64,000 nucleotides of DNA from Halotia wernerae (GCA_034931985.1 JAYGHB010000011.1:1-64000); one strand, 5' to 3'. Positions 49,996 through 60,030 are shown, counted from the first letter of the stretch. Numbers and translations: made by a program. The notes: generated by a model not told the origin, from the letters alone.

Positions 49996-50532
49996 TTAAT
50001 TAGTATTAATAACCTCAATAGCCGTCTTCAACCAATCAATGTAAGTTTGCTCTCGCTGCATAATTAAGTCCAGCACCAAATGATGCATAACCTGCTCACG
50101 ATTTACAGATGCATCACTGGGAGGTAACACCTTGATTGCTTGACAATTAACAATCTTTTCACCATGAACTACTAGCTGTTGTTTTAGTAAATTAATGATT
50201 GCTTCATTAGGTAGTTGAGCAGCAAAAAATAATTGCATCAGCAACGGTTCTCGCACCGTCGGTAACGGCTGAGGACATTGCAGCCATCGAATTAATTCAG
50301 CTTTTCCGGCTTCAGTTGTACTATACACCTTTCGGTTGGGGCGATCGCGCTGAATTTCAACTGTACAAGTAATCCAGCCCTCTGCCTCAAGCTTATCGAG
50401 GGTTCTGTAGATTTGCGCTTGGTCTGCTGGCCACAAGTGAGCAATACATTGATCAAAGCAGTTTATTTTCAGGTCGTAGCCTGTCATTTTTTCTTGCTGA
50501 AGTAGACCTAGAATGGTGTGCGCTAAAGACAT
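49996..50532 (-). CDS. PadR-family transcriptional regulator
   Basis: 178 residues. N-terminal winged helix: MSLAHTILGLLQQEKMTGYD, QIYRTLDKLEAEGWITCTVE, RKVYSTTEAGKAELIRWL; C-terminal helical Vir domain (REPLLMQLFFAAQL onward). PadR proteins repress in response to phenolic or other small molecules. First gene of a pair with the cystine-lyase-like enzyme, which suggests self- and target regulation. Effector unknown. Confidence 0.92.
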   Translation of the reverse strand: MSLAHTILGLLQQEKMTGYDLKINCFDQCIAHLWPADQAQIYRTLDKLEAEGWITCTVEIQRDRPNRKVYSTTEAGKAELIRWLQCPQPLPTVREPLLMQLFFAAQLPNEAIINLLKQQLVVHGEKIVNCQAIKVLPPSDASVNREQVMHHLVLDLIMQREQTYIDWLKTAIEVINTN

Positions 50533-50828
50533 AGGCGGTTTTCCGAAAGTAAATTAGTGGAAACCATATCTGTTACTTCTTATATAATCCTATGCTAATA
50601 TGTGATTAATCATATAGAAGAATTATCTAGTAAAGTACTATTGATTATGATGTGTTTCAGTAAATAATTTAATTAATTAGTATTGAGTATGACTGCAGGT
50701 TATTAGCGTTTAGCTTTTGTGGATAATCAAATATATTTCAGTTGTTTGCTACTTTATATTTGTAAGGAATATTAAAGCAGAACTTATTCAAGCTATTAAA
50801 GACTATTGCCACGGGAGGATCAGTTAAA

Positions 50829-51242
50829 TTGGCTTCTAACATACTCCAACAAAGAATCTACCAACATCAACATTTACGTGATTTACGAAACAAACTACTA
50901 CATCTTCACAAAGCGTTGATTGAAACAGAACGCATCGCCTACGAACAAGTTAGTGGACGAGTATCAAATCGAGAACTCCTGCAACTTGTGATCAGTCATG
51001 AACAATTTGCTTGGCTACATAGCATTTCTGAACTGGTTGTGCAAATTGACGAAACCCTCGTAGCAGATGAACCCATGTCGCTGGAAAACGTCCAAAATTT
51101 AATTACCAACGCCCGTATGTTAATCTCACCATCCGAGGTAGGCAATACATTTGCCAGAAAATACTACGCTGCGTTGCAACGTGAACCTGATGTTGTTTTA
51201 GCTCATGCAGATGTATCACAGTTTCTTGCATCCGATAAATAA
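50829..51242 (+). CDS. Conserved hypothetical protein
   Basis: 137 residues, helical and soluble. Starts with TTG; GGGAGG lies 11-17 bp upstream and supports it. Segments LRDLRNKLLHLHKALIETER, AYEQVSGRVSNRELLQLVI, then FAWLHSISELVVQIDETL. I do not recognise a named family but have seen similar short proteins in many bacteria. A hairpin follows the stop. Divergent from PadR across about 300 bp. Confidence 0.65.
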   Translation: MASNILQQRIYQHQHLRDLRNKLLHLHKALIETERIAYEQVSGRVSNRELLQLVISHEQFAWLHSISELVVQIDETLVADEPMSLENVQNLITNARMLISPSEVGNTFARKYYAALQREPDVVLAHADVSQFLASDK

Positions 51243-51259
51243 ATTAAAGTGAACCATAA

Positions 51260-51289
51260 GCACCGTGAGTTACCCCGCGGTGCATTTTC
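51260..51289 (+). terminator. Weak hairpin terminator
   Basis: GCACCG / CGGTGC arms (51260-51265, 51278-51283) followed by ATTTTC, 18 bp after the stop of the hypothetical gene and touching the end of the convergent SDR gene. Small stem, so modest confidence. Confidence 0.45.
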
Positions 51290-52271
51290 ATATCTTAGGC
51301 GAGCTTAGTGCTTTGATTAATAGCAGTGACCAGGGTATTTTAATATCTGGAATAAGCCAAGGGTATTTTCTTAGTCCAGGTAACGCCAAGGGCATCAGAA
51401 AACGCAGAGAGCGTAGGGATGCAGGAAGATTGCCATCTTGATCTACAATTCCATATTGTTTAGCCAACTCTGCAACAATCTGCACGCGTCCAGTACGATA
51501 CATCACATTTGGATCTGAAGTTAACTTAGCAATCACCCGCCCTGTAAGCAAGGGAGTTTCCCAGTTGTATCGTTCACTGAGCAATGAGTTTTTCTGATCG
51601 TTAGTTTTCTTTTCATCCATTTCATCTGCCAGGCGAGAAATATGCTCAGTACCAACAATACCTGGCCAAATTGATACAGAAGCAATGTTATGGGGCTTGA
51701 GTTCAACAGCCATATCAGCCGCTAATCGATCGCACGCTGCTTTGCCTGCACCGTAAGCTGCACCGAAAATATAGGACATACCTCCCCACGAGGAAATAGT
51801 ACAAATTAGTCCTTGTTGATGCTGGCTCATGAGCCGAGCAGCAAACACACTCGCAATATAGTGGCTACGCAGACCAACATTATTACAAGCATCCCAAAGA
51901 CTGGGTTCACAATCCCAGAAAGGCTTACCTTGAGCATCTTTTAATGCCTGGACTCCTGAGTAAGCATTATTGACCAGTAAATCGAGTTTTCCTTGCTGCT
52001 CATCTTGGATACGCTCAAAGAGCAAACGTACCTGCTGATCATTACTGTGGTCTACCTGGACGGGAATACATACACCACCAGCTTCCTCCACTGCTGATTG
52101 AGTTTCCCTAAGGCTGCCAGAGACATCATTGTTAGCATCAGAGATATTGTCTAACCTGCGTCCTGTGATGTACACAATTGCACCTGCTTCACCGAGACCA
52201 ACAGCAATTCCCTGGCCAATGCCCCTCGTCGCACCTGTGACTAATGTCACTTTACCATCAAGGTATTTCAT
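51288..52271 (-). CDS. Short-chain dehydrogenase/reductase
   Basis: 327 residues. TGATRGIGQGIA glycine motif at about 13-24, NNAYSG (for NNAG), catalytic Ser in CTISSWGG, Tyr/Lys in YGAGKAACDRLA. The C-terminus is about 60 residues longer than classical SDRs (RSLRFLMPLALPGLRKYPWL), close to the DHRS1-like subgroup. An NAD(P)-dependent oxidoreductase; substrate unknown. Confidence 0.9.
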   Translation of the reverse strand: MKYLDGKVTLVTGATRGIGQGIAVGLGEAGAIVYITGRRLDNISDANNDVSGSLRETQSAVEEAGGVCIPVQVDHSNDQQVRLLFERIQDEQQGKLDLLVNNAYSGVQALKDAQGKPFWDCEPSLWDACNNVGLRSHYIASVFAARLMSQHQQGLICTISSWGGMSYIFGAAYGAGKAACDRLAADMAVELKPHNIASVSIWPGIVGTEHISRLADEMDEKKTNDQKNSLLSERYNWETPLLTGRVIAKLTSDPNVMYRTGRVQIVAELAKQYGIVDQDGNLPASLRSLRFLMPLALPGLRKYPWLIPDIKIPWSLLLIKALSSPKI

Positions 52272-52408
52272 TGATGAACCTGATACAGCGATCGCTGTTT
52301 AAATTTTAGCTAAATTAGCCATTGTTGAATCGATGCATGAATTACCTAATAGTAGGTAATATCGTAAGTATTCTCTCTAGATTTTCGACAGTTTGATGAG
52401 ATTTCACA

Positions 52409-53701
52409 ATGGAACTACTCACTACCATTCTGATGTGGCTGGGTGCGATTATTCTGCTCACCGGATTTATCCTCATCGTAATCTTTTATTGTCGAGGAGC
52501 GTTCCGCGATTATATTGATTACAGAGCCATCAATGTTCCCAGTCCTGATGAAGGCCGCTTTGCTGTTGCTTTAGGTAGTTTGTCCAATTCTTTAGGTACT
52601 ACTGGTTGCATTATCAACTTTTGGTTTGAAGCTGATGAAATTCAATCCGCACGGTTAGAGGCGATTCAAAGTGCAAAGCGATGTATTCACTTTGAGACAT
52701 TTTTCATGACTCCAGGACACCGTGCCAATGATTTTGCTGCTGCATTGGCCGAACGAGCTGCTGCTGGTGTTGAAGTACAAATGGTTGTAGATCACTATGG
52801 TACGAAAAAATTACCTCAAAAGTATTGGAAACGCTTAAAGGCGGCAGGTGTAAATGTTCGCTTCTTCAAACCCTTTAGTTGGAAAGCTCCATTTGATTAT
52901 GCTGGACGCACCCACAGAAAGCTGCTACTAATTGATGGAAAAGTTGCTTTGATTGGTGGGGCTGGAATTTCTGACTTTTGGGATGGACAGAAGAAATTTG
53001 GTGATACAGCTCCCTGGTTTGACTTTGAGTTTTGTTTAACAGGGGCTGTAGTGTCCGTTTTGGAAGGAATGTTCATGCAGCACTGGACGGCTTCTAGCGG
53101 CACAGTAGATTTAAGTGCAGAAAATTTTGATCCGGCTCCACCAATTAACCCAATGATTTTGGTGACTCCGGGTGACGCTCCTTCCTATCGCTCCTCTTCA
53201 ATTAGAGCTTTGTTTACCACGGCTATCTGTGCAGCCAAACAGCAAGTGTGGATTGCTAGCCCTTACTTTTTGCCTGACTATCAATCATGTCAAGCTTTAA
53301 TCGCGGCTAAAAAAAGAGGTCTTGACGTGCGTATCCTTACCTGTGGCTCACATAACGATAAGAAATTGGTTTACTACGCCTCTGTAGAACTTTACGGCAA
53401 CTTACTAGCAGCAGAAATCCAAATTTATGAACATCAGCCGAGTATGCTGCACGCTAAATGCTTACTCATTGACAATAAATGGGTGAGTACTGGTAGTGCT
53501 AACTTTGATCCGCGTAGTTTTTTCCACAATGATGAACTAGATATTTCCACCGCCGAACCACAAATGGTACAACGTATCAATCAGCTTTTCCACACTGGCT
53601 TTGAGCGCAGTCGATTAGTTAACATGGCAAATTGGTCTACTCGCCCCTTGTGGAAGCGAATTATTGGACGCTTAGTTCTGTTTTTGCAATCGCAACTTTA
53701 G
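52409..53701 (+). CDS. Phospholipase D-family, cardiolipin synthase-like
   Basis: 430 residues. One N-terminal membrane helix (about 5-30, TILMWLGAIILLTGFILIVI), then two PLD halves. First HKD-type motif HRKLLLIDGKVALIGG (His/Lys/Asp near 172-178), second HAKCLLIDNKWVSTGSANFD near 350. Two HKD motifs with one anchor fit bacterial ClsB/ClsC-type cardiolipin synthases, which join two phospholipids, or a phosphodiesterase. The C-terminus has a short hydrophobic helix. Convergent, 4-bp overlap, with the HEAT protein. Confidence 0.88.
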   Translation: MELLTTILMWLGAIILLTGFILIVIFYCRGAFRDYIDYRAINVPSPDEGRFAVALGSLSNSLGTTGCIINFWFEADEIQSARLEAIQSAKRCIHFETFFMTPGHRANDFAAALAERAAAGVEVQMVVDHYGTKKLPQKYWKRLKAAGVNVRFFKPFSWKAPFDYAGRTHRKLLLIDGKVALIGGAGISDFWDGQKKFGDTAPWFDFEFCLTGAVVSVLEGMFMQHWTASSGTVDLSAENFDPAPPINPMILVTPGDAPSYRSSSIRALFTTAICAAKQQVWIASPYFLPDYQSCQALIAAKKRGLDVRILTCGSHNDKKLVYYASVELYGNLLAAEIQIYEHQPSMLHAKCLLIDNKWVSTGSANFDPRSFFHNDELDISTAEPQMVQRINQLFHTGFERSRLVNMANWSTRPLWKRIIGRLVLFLQSQL

Positions 53702-54894
53702 CAGATTTCGTCATTCTGCCAAATACTTGTTTCAGTAGCTTCTGGTAGACTTGATTGAGTTGGCAAGCTACGCATTCTATTCATCTGATTCAGAGCATAC
53801 TTTGCTGTTGATTGCACTTCAGCATCTGAGTCTTCTAGGGCGTGGCTCAACAGTTGGTTCATTTGACTCATAATGTCATATACGCGAGTTAAGTCACGAA
53901 TCGCATTTTGCCGCACTTGTGGACTTTCGTCTTGCATTGAAATTGCTAAAGCCCGATTTAATGGTTTGAGTATGCGAACATTAATTTCCGCTAAAGCTGC
54001 CAAAATTAAGCTACGTTCTTGAGAGTCTGCATCAATCATCAAATTTACCAGCGGCTGAATCGCCCGCGAATCTCCTTGCTGACTCAAGCTCCAAATAGCC
54101 TTGCGCCGCTTTTTGGGATCAGTACTGCGTAAGTCCTGAATCAACTCTTCAATAACATTGACTTTAGGTATACGAGAAGTTTTTTCTAGTGGCAGTAATG
54201 TTGTAGAAATTGATGTTTTTGCCGTTTCTGGATTGATCACAGATGCAGTATTTTCCTGCTGATATGGTGCGTTGTGCAACTTTTTTAATGGCGCTGTCAC
54301 CAAGTCTTCCTTAGCTGGACTTAAAGCTTTTAGTTCTGAAGTTTGGGGCTGTTGCGCTTGTTTTAGCTGATGAAACCATCTCATCAAGAACAAGAGTGCG
54401 CCAATACTTCCTAAAATTCCCAGACCAAACAAAGACCACCAGATGAACCCTCTTTGAGTTGGTTGAGGTGTGGAATTGGCAATTGGTTGGAGCGTTGGAG
54501 CAAAAGGGTCAATTACCGGAGAGTTGACAGGCTTAAATTTGGCTGCCATAGCTGCTCGCAGATTGCGTTTAGTCGCTAAATCTGCTGTGCCATCTACTCT
54601 TTTTAAACTCTTGGCTTTCTGAAATTTAGCTACAGCAGCTTGTGTACTTGGAGTGTATTTTCCATCTACTGAGCCATTGTAATATCCTAACTTCTGCAAT
54701 TGGGTTTGCAGCACCTTTACATCTAAACTTTGACTACCAGGTTTAAGGACACCTTGCTGGGTAGGAACTTTAGAACTAGCTTGTGCAATTTTTTGTGGTA
54801 ATAAGCTAGGGGTAGCTGTGCTTGCGCGATTTGGGTAAAATCCCAGGCAAGTAAAACAAGTAAATATTAAAACTGAGGAATAGCATTGCCTCAT
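53698..54894 (-). CDS. Peptidoglycan-binding and HEAT-repeat membrane protein
   Basis: 398 residues. Signal peptide or anchor at 1-25; PG_binding_1 domain at about 50-110 (VKVLQTQLQKLGYYNGSVDG, TQAAVAKFQKAKSL); a membrane helix at about 150-168 (IWWSLFGLGILGSIGALLFL); then HEAT-type helical repeats at about 240-380 (KRRKAIWSLSQQGDSRAIQP; SPQVRQNAIRDLTRVYD; AEVQSTAKYALNQM). The wall-binding part should be periplasmic and the HEAT part cytosolic, so it may link wall and cytosol. Function unknown. Confidence 0.8.
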   Translation of the reverse strand: MRQCYSSVLIFTCFTCLGFYPNRASTATPSLLPQKIAQASSKVPTQQGVLKPGSQSLDVKVLQTQLQKLGYYNGSVDGKYTPSTQAAVAKFQKAKSLKRVDGTADLATKRNLRAAMAAKFKPVNSPVIDPFAPTLQPIANSTPQPTQRGFIWWSLFGLGILGSIGALLFLMRWFHQLKQAQQPQTSELKALSPAKEDLVTAPLKKLHNAPYQQENTASVINPETAKTSISTTLLPLEKTSRIPKVNVIEELIQDLRSTDPKKRRKAIWSLSQQGDSRAIQPLVNLMIDADSQERSLILAALAEINVRILKPLNRALAISMQDESPQVRQNAIRDLTRVYDIMSQMNQLLSHALEDSDAEVQSTAKYALNQMNRMRSLPTQSSLPEATETSIWQNDEIC

Positions 54895-55038
54895 ATTGGA
54901 AGTTGCAGCCTGAATGTGCTTTTAAAGTCATGGATACACAATAACTTTAAGCTGAACAAATGTTAACTTTGAGTGTGACACAAAAAGATGGGGCATTGGG
55001 AAAAGTTATTCTGCCCTGCTCCTCTGCTTCCTACCGAG

Positions 55039-56109
55039 TTAAGGCAAAACATCTGGCTTTGATTCTCTCACTGATAAGGTTACAGGGTTAAATTTCTTAG
55101 CAGATGCTTCTAAAACTGGTGTCTGCTGTGTAGTCGTTTTTTCCTCGACGATCGCTATATTTTGTTTTCCTGACAAGGTATCACGCTGATTGATGAGATA
55201 GATACTAATTAAAGTCAGGAAAACTCCCACCCACTGTAACGAACTAAGTACTTCAAACAGGAAGAGATGACCAAATAGTAGGGCAAAAATCGGTGTGAGG
55301 AAGGTAAGAGAACTGAGGCTGGTAAGACTACCACTAGAGGCAAAATAGAAAAATAACCCGTAGGCGATCGCACTACCAAAGATTGTCGTATAACTTAAAG
55401 CTATCCAATCAGCAGCTACGAGATTTTGCCATTGCTGCGACTCTAAAACTGATGAAATTCCCCACAATGGCAATCCCCCAATCACCATGTGCCATCCCGT
55501 AGCTGTTACAGGATCTGTATGTTTACACACAAACCGGATTAAAACTGTTCCCACTGCCATTGACAACGCCGCTAATAGCATTAACCATTCACCACTAGCA
55601 AATAAATTTTGCCAGTTGCCAACTGTGGCATTTACACCTGAGTCGAAAAAATGGAAAATCCATTCATCCGGTAAGCCAATTAAACTAATACCTGTGACTC
55701 CTAATCCTAGTCCCAGCCATCCCCACAAACCGATGTGTTCTTGGAATAACCACAACGACAGCAAAGCCACAGCCAAGGGTTGAGAATCAATCATCACCGA
55801 TCCTAAGCCAGCACTAGTTCTAACTAATCCCTCGGCCAAAAAGCCTTGAAACAGCGTCCCATCTACCAAGGCAAATAAGGTAATCCACAGCCATGCAGCC
55901 CAACCCTTGGGTTGAGGTCTACCCATCAATGCGGCTGTAATTAGAATTAATACCCCCGCCGGCAACAAACGCACACCTGCCATAAATAAGGGTGTGGTAT
56001 GGGGTATTACTCCTTTCATAGCCACCATTGCCGTCCCCCACAGGAAAAAGGGGGCAATTAATAGTAGGGGTGCGAAGGTAAGTCGAGATGCACTGAGTTT
56101 CAGTTGCAT
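55039..56109 (-). CDS. EamA/DMT-family transporter
   Basis: 356 residues from the ATG at 56109 (MQLKLSASRLTFAP); a TTG nine codons earlier is less likely. Ten membrane helices in two EamA halves: first with FFLWGTAMVAMKGVIPHTTP and LLPAGVLILITAAL, second with ASGEWLMLLAALSMAVGTVL and LSSLTFLTPIFALLFGHLFL. Drug/metabolite exporter; substrate unknown. A polar C-terminal tail of about 45 residues. Confidence 0.88.
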   Translation of the reverse strand: MQLKLSASRLTFAPLLLIAPFFLWGTAMVAMKGVIPHTTPLFMAGVRLLPAGVLILITAALMGRPQPKGWAAWLWITLFALVDGTLFQGFLAEGLVRTSAGLGSVMIDSQPLAVALLSLWLFQEHIGLWGWLGLGLGVTGISLIGLPDEWIFHFFDSGVNATVGNWQNLFASGEWLMLLAALSMAVGTVLIRFVCKHTDPVTATGWHMVIGGLPLWGISSVLESQQWQNLVAADWIALSYTTIFGSAIAYGLFFYFASSGSLTSLSSLTFLTPIFALLFGHLFLFEVLSSLQWVGVFLTLISIYLINQRDTLSGKQNIAIVEEKTTTQQTPVLEASAKKFNPVTLSVRESKPDVLP

Positions 56110-56136
56110 GGGTTTGCTGAGACCTTTAGTTAACAA

Positions 56137-56571
56137 GCGCAGAGATTACTTTACACAATTTTACCTAATTGTGACTTTTTGTGTTCGTAAAGCGTCTTGT
56201 TCACGCCGCGTCTTTAAAGGAAAGAATTCTAGGCTCAAAAAACCTCTTGCATAAGTAGTTCTCATCGGCGTTTATCGGCAGTTCATTGGAGCATCCCGTT
56301 TTGGGAAATCGCCCTGCACTAAGGCGCACGCTACGCGAATAGACTAGAAGTCTGGGGCTACACAAACTAAAGCCGCCTGCGCCGACTTCGTTTGTGTAGC
56401 CGTGATTTCCAATCGCAAGGCAAGGTATTTCTTCCAAAAGTGGATGCTCCCAGATAAATTATTGGGATATTAGCACCTCAACATGTAAATTTATTCATGG
56501 TTAGTATTGTTGAAGATGAGAGAGTTCCAGCATCTTTGAGTCTGATATACTATTTTTTATGAGGCTAATCA
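56137..56571. other. 435-bp repeat-rich spacer, no gene
   Basis: Contains CACGCCGCGTCTTTAAAGG near 56205, the REP-like palindrome at 56354 and nothing that looks coding. Downstream 60 bp should hold the promoter of the UPF0145 gene. Confidence 0.5.
56354..56401. repeat. REP-like palindrome (GGCTACACAAAC arms)
   Basis: 12-bp perfect arms GGCTACACAAAC (56356-56367) and GTTTGTGTAGCC (56390-56401), plus an inner GCCGCCTGCGCC stretch. Preceded by AGACTAGAAGTCT. I know this composite as a frequent repeat in Nostoc spacers. Remnants occur near 7608. Confidence 0.7.
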
Positions 56572-56898
56572 ATGATTTTAACTACAACTGATGTGATTCA
56601 AGGTGCGGTTATTGAGTCATACTTAGGCATTGTGACGGCAGAAGTCGTCTACGGTAGCAATTTTCTACGGGATTTTTTAGCCGGTATTCGGGATGTTATT
56701 GGTGGACGCACCAGTAGCTATGAGCGTCTATTTGAGCAGGGTCAACAGAAAGCCTTAGCAGAATTAGAACAACGGGCACAGCGTTTAGGCGCTAACGCTG
56801 TAATTGGAATTGAAATCGATACTGGCACAATCAATGTTGACCAGTCAGGTGTTTTGATGCTAATTACCGCCACAGGTACTGCTGTGAGAATGCGTTAA
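56572..56898 (+). CDS. YbjQ/UPF0145 family protein
   Basis: 108 residues: ILTTTDVIQGAVIESYLGIV, GRTSSYERLFEQGQQKAL, AQRLGANAVIGIEIDTGTI and a C-terminal beta strand. Pattern of UPF0145/YbjQ, a pentameric fold of unknown function. Complete. Confidence 0.9.
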   Translation: MILTTTDVIQGAVIESYLGIVTAEVVYGSNFLRDFLAGIRDVIGGRTSSYERLFEQGQQKALAELEQRAQRLGANAVIGIEIDTGTINVDQSGVLMLITATGTAVRMR

Positions 56899-57270
56899 TT
56901 TTTTCAGTTCATGTTCATAAATTTGTTGGTTGAGATTTTTTTGATAATGGCTAATGGGTAATGAAATTGCCATAATTATCCATTGCCAATGCTTAAGTTT
57001 AATTTAAAATCAATAATATTTGATGAAGTTTTATAGATATATTTCTAATTAAGATAAATACAACTGAAAAAATGAATAATAAATAAAATGAAATAAATTA
57101 AAAATTGTAAGTTAAAGTCTTTATTCTTACTCACGATAGAGTGTCTATATCCTTCTATTGATAGATACTAAAACCCGTGATTAGCAATTTAATTTTAAGT
57201 ATACAGTCAATGAATATACCTGTTAAAAACTTTGCTGAAACAGCAACGCAAAGCTAGGAGAGAATAAGCT
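56899..57270. other. 372-bp AT-rich spacer, nothing recognised
   Basis: No ORF on either strand. AT-rich, with one small stem near 57231 (CTTTGCTG...CAGCAACGCAAAG) close to the RBS of the next gene. Confidence 0.35.
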
Positions 57271-57906
57271 ATGTCATACGTAAATCGCGCAGATGATGAT
57301 GTTATTAATGAGCCTATGGTGGCAAGTAGAGTAGCAGAATATCACGATCGTGTTCGCTGGGGCCCAATAATTTCTGGTGTATTGGTTGGCTTAGCCACTC
57401 AATTGATTTTGAGTTCCTTTTTTGGGGCAATTGGAGCAGGAAGTATTGCAGGCTCAGGAGCGCCTAGAACAATCACACCAGATATCGCAGGTAATGTAGG
57501 GATTTGGTCAACTATCGCTTTGTTAGTTTCATTATTTATTGGGGGTTGGATAACAACCCGTGCTTGTGGTCCAATGAATCGCAGCACAGCGTTGCTTAAC
57601 GGCGCAATATTTTGGGCTACTACTTTAGCACTTAGTTCTTGGCTATTGGCAAGTGGTGTATCTGGTGCTTTTGGGGTTGCTGCTTATAATGCTGGAGAAG
57701 TTATCAACCAAGTACAGCAACAACCAGGTGTTGTCCTACCGCAAAATGTGCCTACTTTAACTGCTGAACAAGCTCGTGATATTGCTGCTGCAACCTCAAG
57801 AGGCCTGTGGTGGTTTGTATTTGGTTCTTTACTGGGTTTAGTCTCTTCCTTGATAGGAGCTGTTGTTGGTGCTCGCAGTCCTAGAGCTAACAACTACGAC
57901 CGCTAA
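57271..57906 (+). CDS. Hypothetical four-helix membrane protein
   Basis: 211 residues with a good RBS (AGGAG, 57256). Helices at about 31-58 (ISGVLVGLATQLILSSFFGA), 75-95, 108-130 (FWATTLALSSWLLASGVSGA) and 178-200 (LWWFVFGSLLGLVSSLIGAV), with GxxxG packing. Acidic N-terminus. I have seen similar proteins in stress-related contexts in bacteria but cannot name the family. Followed by a strong terminator. Confidence 0.7.
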   Translation: MSYVNRADDDVINEPMVASRVAEYHDRVRWGPIISGVLVGLATQLILSSFFGAIGAGSIAGSGAPRTITPDIAGNVGIWSTIALLVSLFIGGWITTRACGPMNRSTALLNGAIFWATTLALSSWLLASGVSGAFGVAAYNAGEVINQVQQQPGVVLPQNVPTLTAEQARDIAAATSRGLWWFVFGSLLGLVSSLIGAVVGARSPRANNYDR

Positions 57907-57946
57907 CATTAAGTAATTTGCTGGAAAACTAAATCTCATAAATTTT

Positions 57947-57974
57947 AAAAGCACCTTATTTAAGGTGCTTTTTG
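57947..57974 (+). terminator. Intrinsic terminator
   Basis: AAAAGCACCTTA / TAAGGTGCTTTT arms of 12 bp with a 2-base loop followed by a T; A-rich left arm makes it bidirectional between the membrane protein and the convergent PEBP gene. Confidence 0.85.
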
Positions 57975-57978
57975 TGAT

Positions 57979-58596
57979 TTAACGTTGGCGTTGATAGCGT
58001 CCAATTAATTCTACCGTCGCTAAAACATGATCTTTCATCGTTGCTAAGACTTGGTTTTTAGTAGCACCTGCTGGCAAACCTAACTTTTGATTTAGGGCAT
58101 AAAGTTTGAAAAAGTAGCGATGGATGCCACTAGGTGGACATGGCCCACCGTAACCTAACTTGCCAAAATCATTTGTTCCTTGCACCCCACCATTAGATAA
58201 AGTTTCTACAGCGGCGATTTGCTCTGGTAATTGGCGAACTGTAGCTGGAATATCGTAAACAACCCAATGAACAAATGTCCCTCCAGGGGCATCGGGATCA
58301 TCAACAATCAATACTATGCTCTGTGTGCCTGTCGGGACTTCATCCCAGATTAGGGGTGGAGAGATATCTTTGCCATTACAGGTATATTTCACAGGAATTA
58401 AGCCATTAGCGTCAAAGGCGCTGCTTGCCAATTTCATGGTTTTCACCTCCTTTTTTAATTGACTGCTGTTATTAGGGTTAATTAGAGTATTGCGATCGCT
58501 AGTGTTACTACAACTAACTACAGATAATCCTGCTAATCCAAATATAGCAATACTTTGAGCCATAAAAACTCGCCTTCTGCTCATAAGCAATACCAT
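57979..58596 (-). CDS. YbhB/YbcL-type PEBP lipoprotein
   Basis: 205 residues. N-terminal twin-Arg-like RRRVFMAQSIAIFGLAGLSV and a lipobox LSVVSC, so probably lipidated and anchored in the periplasm. Domain: KLASSAFDANGLIPVKYTCN, DDPDAPGGTFVHWVVYDIP, YGGPCPPSGIHRYFFKLYAL, the phosphatidylethanolamine-binding (Raf kinase inhibitor-like) motifs. Bacterial role unclear. ATG at 58584 (MSRRR) is an alternative start. Confidence 0.9.
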   Translation of the reverse strand: MVLLMSRRRVFMAQSIAIFGLAGLSVVSCSNTSDRNTLINPNNSSQLKKEVKTMKLASSAFDANGLIPVKYTCNGKDISPPLIWDEVPTGTQSIVLIVDDPDAPGGTFVHWVVYDIPATVRQLPEQIAAVETLSNGGVQGTNDFGKLGYGGPCPPSGIHRYFFKLYALNQKLGLPAGATKNQVLATMKDHVLATVELIGRYQRQR

Positions 58597-58782
58597 TTTT
58601 CAAAGTTATTCACCATATATAACTTCATAATTAAGGCTGATTTTTTAAGTTTTTACCTAGAAAAAAACACACTTTTTTTAAATAAAACTGGGTTAAAATA
58701 CATACCAAATTTATATTTATTTTCTTCTGTAAGCATATACTCGGAGAACAGAATCAACTTATGCAAAAAATACTTAAATCAA

Positions 58783-59775
58783 ATGTCGGAACCCCAAGTT
58801 ACAGTTGTTATTGTGCCACGAGAACGCTTTAGTTATACACAGTTTTCGTTAGAAGGTGTTTACGTACATACTGATATTCCCTTTAAATTAATTTATATAG
58901 ATGGCAATTCTCCACGGCCACTTAAGCGCTACCTAGAAGCACAATCATCCGCAAAAGATTTTCGCTTAATTCGTACAGAAAACTATTTATCTCCTAATCA
59001 AGCACGTAACCTAGCATTGCCATATATTGATACTAAGTACGTTGTTTTTATTGATAATGATGTCCAAGTTACACCCGATTGGTTAAACAAGCTTGTGGAA
59101 TGTGCTGATGAAACAAATGCATCAGTTGTAGGGCCACTTTACTTAGATGGAGTATCGGAAAATCTAGAAACTCAAAATATCCACATGGCAGGTGGCTGTT
59201 GTGAATTTCAAGAGCAAGAAGGGAAACTAGATTTACGTGAGCAACGTTTCTTTGCCAAGAATCAGTTACCTACAGTCAAATCTCAACTGCTAAGAGAACC
59301 AACACAATTGATTGAATTTCATTGTGTTTTGGTGCGTACTGCTATCTTGAAGCAGTTAGGTAACTTTGATGAGAAATTAATGAGTCTTGCAGAAGAGACT
59401 GATTTTTGCTTAACAGTCCGTGCAATCGGTGGAACTATTTATCTAGAGCCAGTTAGTACCGTGATTTATGTACTTCCAGTCCCATTAAAATTGTATGACT
59501 TACGATATTTTTGGTTACGTTGGAGTGATGGTTGGAATAAAGTTTCCCTAAGTTACTTCCAACAAAAATGGGGTTTAGCCAAAGATGCTAAATTTATGAC
59601 TATTGGCTATAAGTGGGCAAATCGTCATAGATTGGTTCCTCTGCAACAGATACAAGATTTGCTGTTAAATATTTTACCTTGGCAATTTAACTCCAAGATG
59701 TACCTCAATTTTCGGGCTTTTGTGGAGAGTGTACTGACTCAACTTTTTGTGAAAGATAAACGCCAAAAAATCTAG
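58783..59775 (+). CDS. Glycosyltransferase family 2-like protein
   Basis: 330 residues from the ATG at 58783 (MSEPQVTVVIVPRERF). The open frame runs 76 codons upstream but that part is AT-rich and antisense to the PEBP gene, so it is rejected. GT-A fold: VTVVIVP, LIYIDGNS, PNQARNLALP, DXD-like VVFIDNDVQV at about 88-97, then EETDFCLTV. A nucleotide-sugar transferase for envelope polysaccharide or glycoprotein; acceptor unknown. C-terminus has no membrane helix. Confidence 0.85.
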   Translation: MSEPQVTVVIVPRERFSYTQFSLEGVYVHTDIPFKLIYIDGNSPRPLKRYLEAQSSAKDFRLIRTENYLSPNQARNLALPYIDTKYVVFIDNDVQVTPDWLNKLVECADETNASVVGPLYLDGVSENLETQNIHMAGGCCEFQEQEGKLDLREQRFFAKNQLPTVKSQLLREPTQLIEFHCVLVRTAILKQLGNFDEKLMSLAEETDFCLTVRAIGGTIYLEPVSTVIYVLPVPLKLYDLRYFWLRWSDGWNKVSLSYFQQKWGLAKDAKFMTIGYKWANRHRLVPLQQIQDLLLNILPWQFNSKMYLNFRAFVESVLTQLFVKDKRQKI

Positions 59776-60030
59776 AGCTTACAAAATATTGATCATAGAT
59801 AAATAGAAATATTGTTAACTGTTTTTGAGCAACTTTAGTTATATATCTAAAGTTGAGGCTTAGTTTTAAATGATTCACTCCGTGGAAGCATGAATACAAC
59901 TCACTTGGGTAGCTAAATTTAGAACTCAATGAGTTGATGAAATTAATGACTGCTCAAGGTTTTTACGGGCTAAAAAAGCCAAAACTTTTAGTTAGTTACT
60001 AAAGATTAGTTAATTGCAAGGAGTATTCTC

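Noticed and set aside
58555..58782. Upstream extension of the glycosyltransferase frame
   Set aside because: AT-rich, low complexity, begins antisense inside the PEBP gene; GT-A homology begins at MSEPQ.
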